Below the pieces are notes generated by a model, which ran no database searches, was not told the origin of the DNA, and was given only the letters and a program-made list of their open reading frames with translations. Shown here piece by piece: positions 6,304 through 6,911 of a stretch of DNA of 6,911 nucleotides. This DNA comes from Chloroflexota bacterium (GTDB lineage Bacteria > Chloroflexota > Anaerolineae > J102): assembly GCA_013152695.1 (NCBI GenBank), contig JAADFV010000117.1, positions 1 to 6,911 of the forward strand. The letters are read 5' to 3'. Numbering within the stretch: the first letter of the stretch is position 1; each line of letters begins with the position of its first letter. The translations under genes and the position numbers were made by a program.

Positions 6304-6911
6304 ATGTCGAATGATTCTGCTTTGCAGCTCCCGCAAGTGGCCCACCTACGCCAAATTCTTGATGAAAACGAACGTACTAAGACCTTCATCTTTAGTGTAA
6401 GTTGGGAGGCAGAGCCGGGGCAGTTTCTCATGGCCTGGCTCCCCCGCTTTGACGAAAAGCCTTTTAGCCTTGTCGACGATCATCCCCTGACAATTACCGT
6501 GGCACGGGTCGGCCCCTTCAGCGAGTACCTGCACCACATGCAGATTGGAGAATGCGTGTGGTTGCGAGGACCATTCGGGCACGGTTTCGAGATCAGAGGA
6601 GAGCACTTGTTAGTGGTCGGGGGTGGTTATGGCATCGCCCCTCTCAGTTTTCTCACCCAGCGGGCGCGGCAGGCCGGGAAAGAGGTCTCTGCGATCGTGG
6701 GGGCACGTAGCGAGAAGGAACTTTTTTTCTTGAACCGACTGCGCCGGGAGGGGGCGCGTGTCATGGTGGCGACCGAGGATGGTAGTGCCAGCGAGAAAGG
6801 CCTGGTCACAGACCTGATGGCGCCATTTTTGCAGCAGAGCAAGGTAGATGGAGTCTTTGCCTGCGGCCCCGGCGCTATGCTCGAAGCCGTAGCTGCATTG
6901 GCACAGAAGCA
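6304..6911 (+). CDS. pyrK: Dihydroorotate dehydrogenase electron-transfer subunit (partial, 3' end beyond window)
   Basis: The frame is open from ATG 6304 to the right edge, giving 202 residues. Its product would pass electrons from PyrD's FMN through a 2Fe-2S centre and FAD, usually to NAD+. Seen in order: a ferredoxin-reductase-type FAD barrel with EKPFSL (51-56) where bacterial PyrK usually has an R-x-x-S motif, RGPFGHGF (88-95), the nucleotide-binding VVGGGYGIAPL (104-114), TEDGSASEKG (157-166) and CGPGAML (187-193). Lys in place of Arg in the FAD motif recalls archaeal PyrK proteins, from memory. The Cys cluster for 2Fe-2S should follow in the missing C-terminal part (B. subtilis PyrK is about 256 residues). 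It starts 4 bases after pyrD without a clear ribosome binding site, so translation is probably coupled. Confidence 0.93.
   Translation, partial: MSNDSALQLPQVAHLRQILDENERTKTFIFSVSWEAEPGQFLMAWLPRFDEKPFSLVDDHPLTITVARVGPFSEYLHHMQIGECVWLRGPFGHGFEIRGEHLLVVGGGYGIAPLSFLTQRARQAGKEVSAIVGARSEKELFFLNRLRREGARVMVATEDGSASEKGLVTDLMAPFLQQSKVDGVFACGPGAMLEAVAALAQK

Overview
The window holds most of a de novo pyrimidine (UMP) biosynthesis operon, all on the + strand: pyrC, pyrB, a PfkA-family phosphofructokinase with pyrophosphate-type active-site residues, a fused pyrF-pyrE, pyrD, and the first 202 codons of pyrK, which runs off the right edge. No other coding gene is supported. The organism is a bacterium of fairly high GC content. 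The CAD-like dihydroorotase, the OMP decarboxylase-first fusion and the archaeal-looking PyrD/PyrK pair suggest Chloroflexota (Anaerolineae or Caldilineae type). This assignment rests on recalled sequence resemblance, not on a database search.

Layout. Bases 1-300 hold no credible gene but carry four copies of a 21-base palindromic unit in alternating orientation (REP/BIME-like). A sigma70-type promoter with an extended -10 (293-321) follows. A terminator-like hairpin (332-373) ends two bases before the pyrC ribosome binding site. pyrC (386-1453) and pyrB (1493-2479) are separated by 39 bases. A 183-base gap then holds a possible second promoter and an operator-like palindrome before the phosphofructokinase gene (2663-3835). 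A second, very clean terminator hairpin (3880-3905) lies 11 bases before the pyrFE start codon (3917). pyrFE, pyrD (5319-6299) and pyrK (6304 to the edge) are tightly packed, with gaps of 7 and 4 bases.

How the genes work together. PyrB makes carbamoyl-aspartate from aspartate and carbamoyl phosphate. PyrC closes the ring to dihydroorotate. PyrD/PyrK oxidise it to orotate, passing electrons through FAD and an iron-sulfur centre, probably to NAD+. The OPRT half of PyrFE adds the phosphoribosyl group from PRPP, releasing pyrophosphate, and the OMPDC half decarboxylates OMP to UMP. Carbamoyl phosphate synthase (carAB), pyrI and pyrR are not seen in the window. The phosphofructokinase is the outsider. 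Its GGDD and PKT motifs suggest that it uses pyrophosphate, which is the by-product of the OPRT encoded next to it.

Most worth a second look: the PPi-type phosphofructokinase inside the pyr operon, the OMPDC-OPRT fusion whose domain order is the reverse of animal UMP synthase, and two terminator-like hairpins that each sit just before a pyr start codon and look like attenuators. The enzymes belong to known families, and I see no wholly new system.
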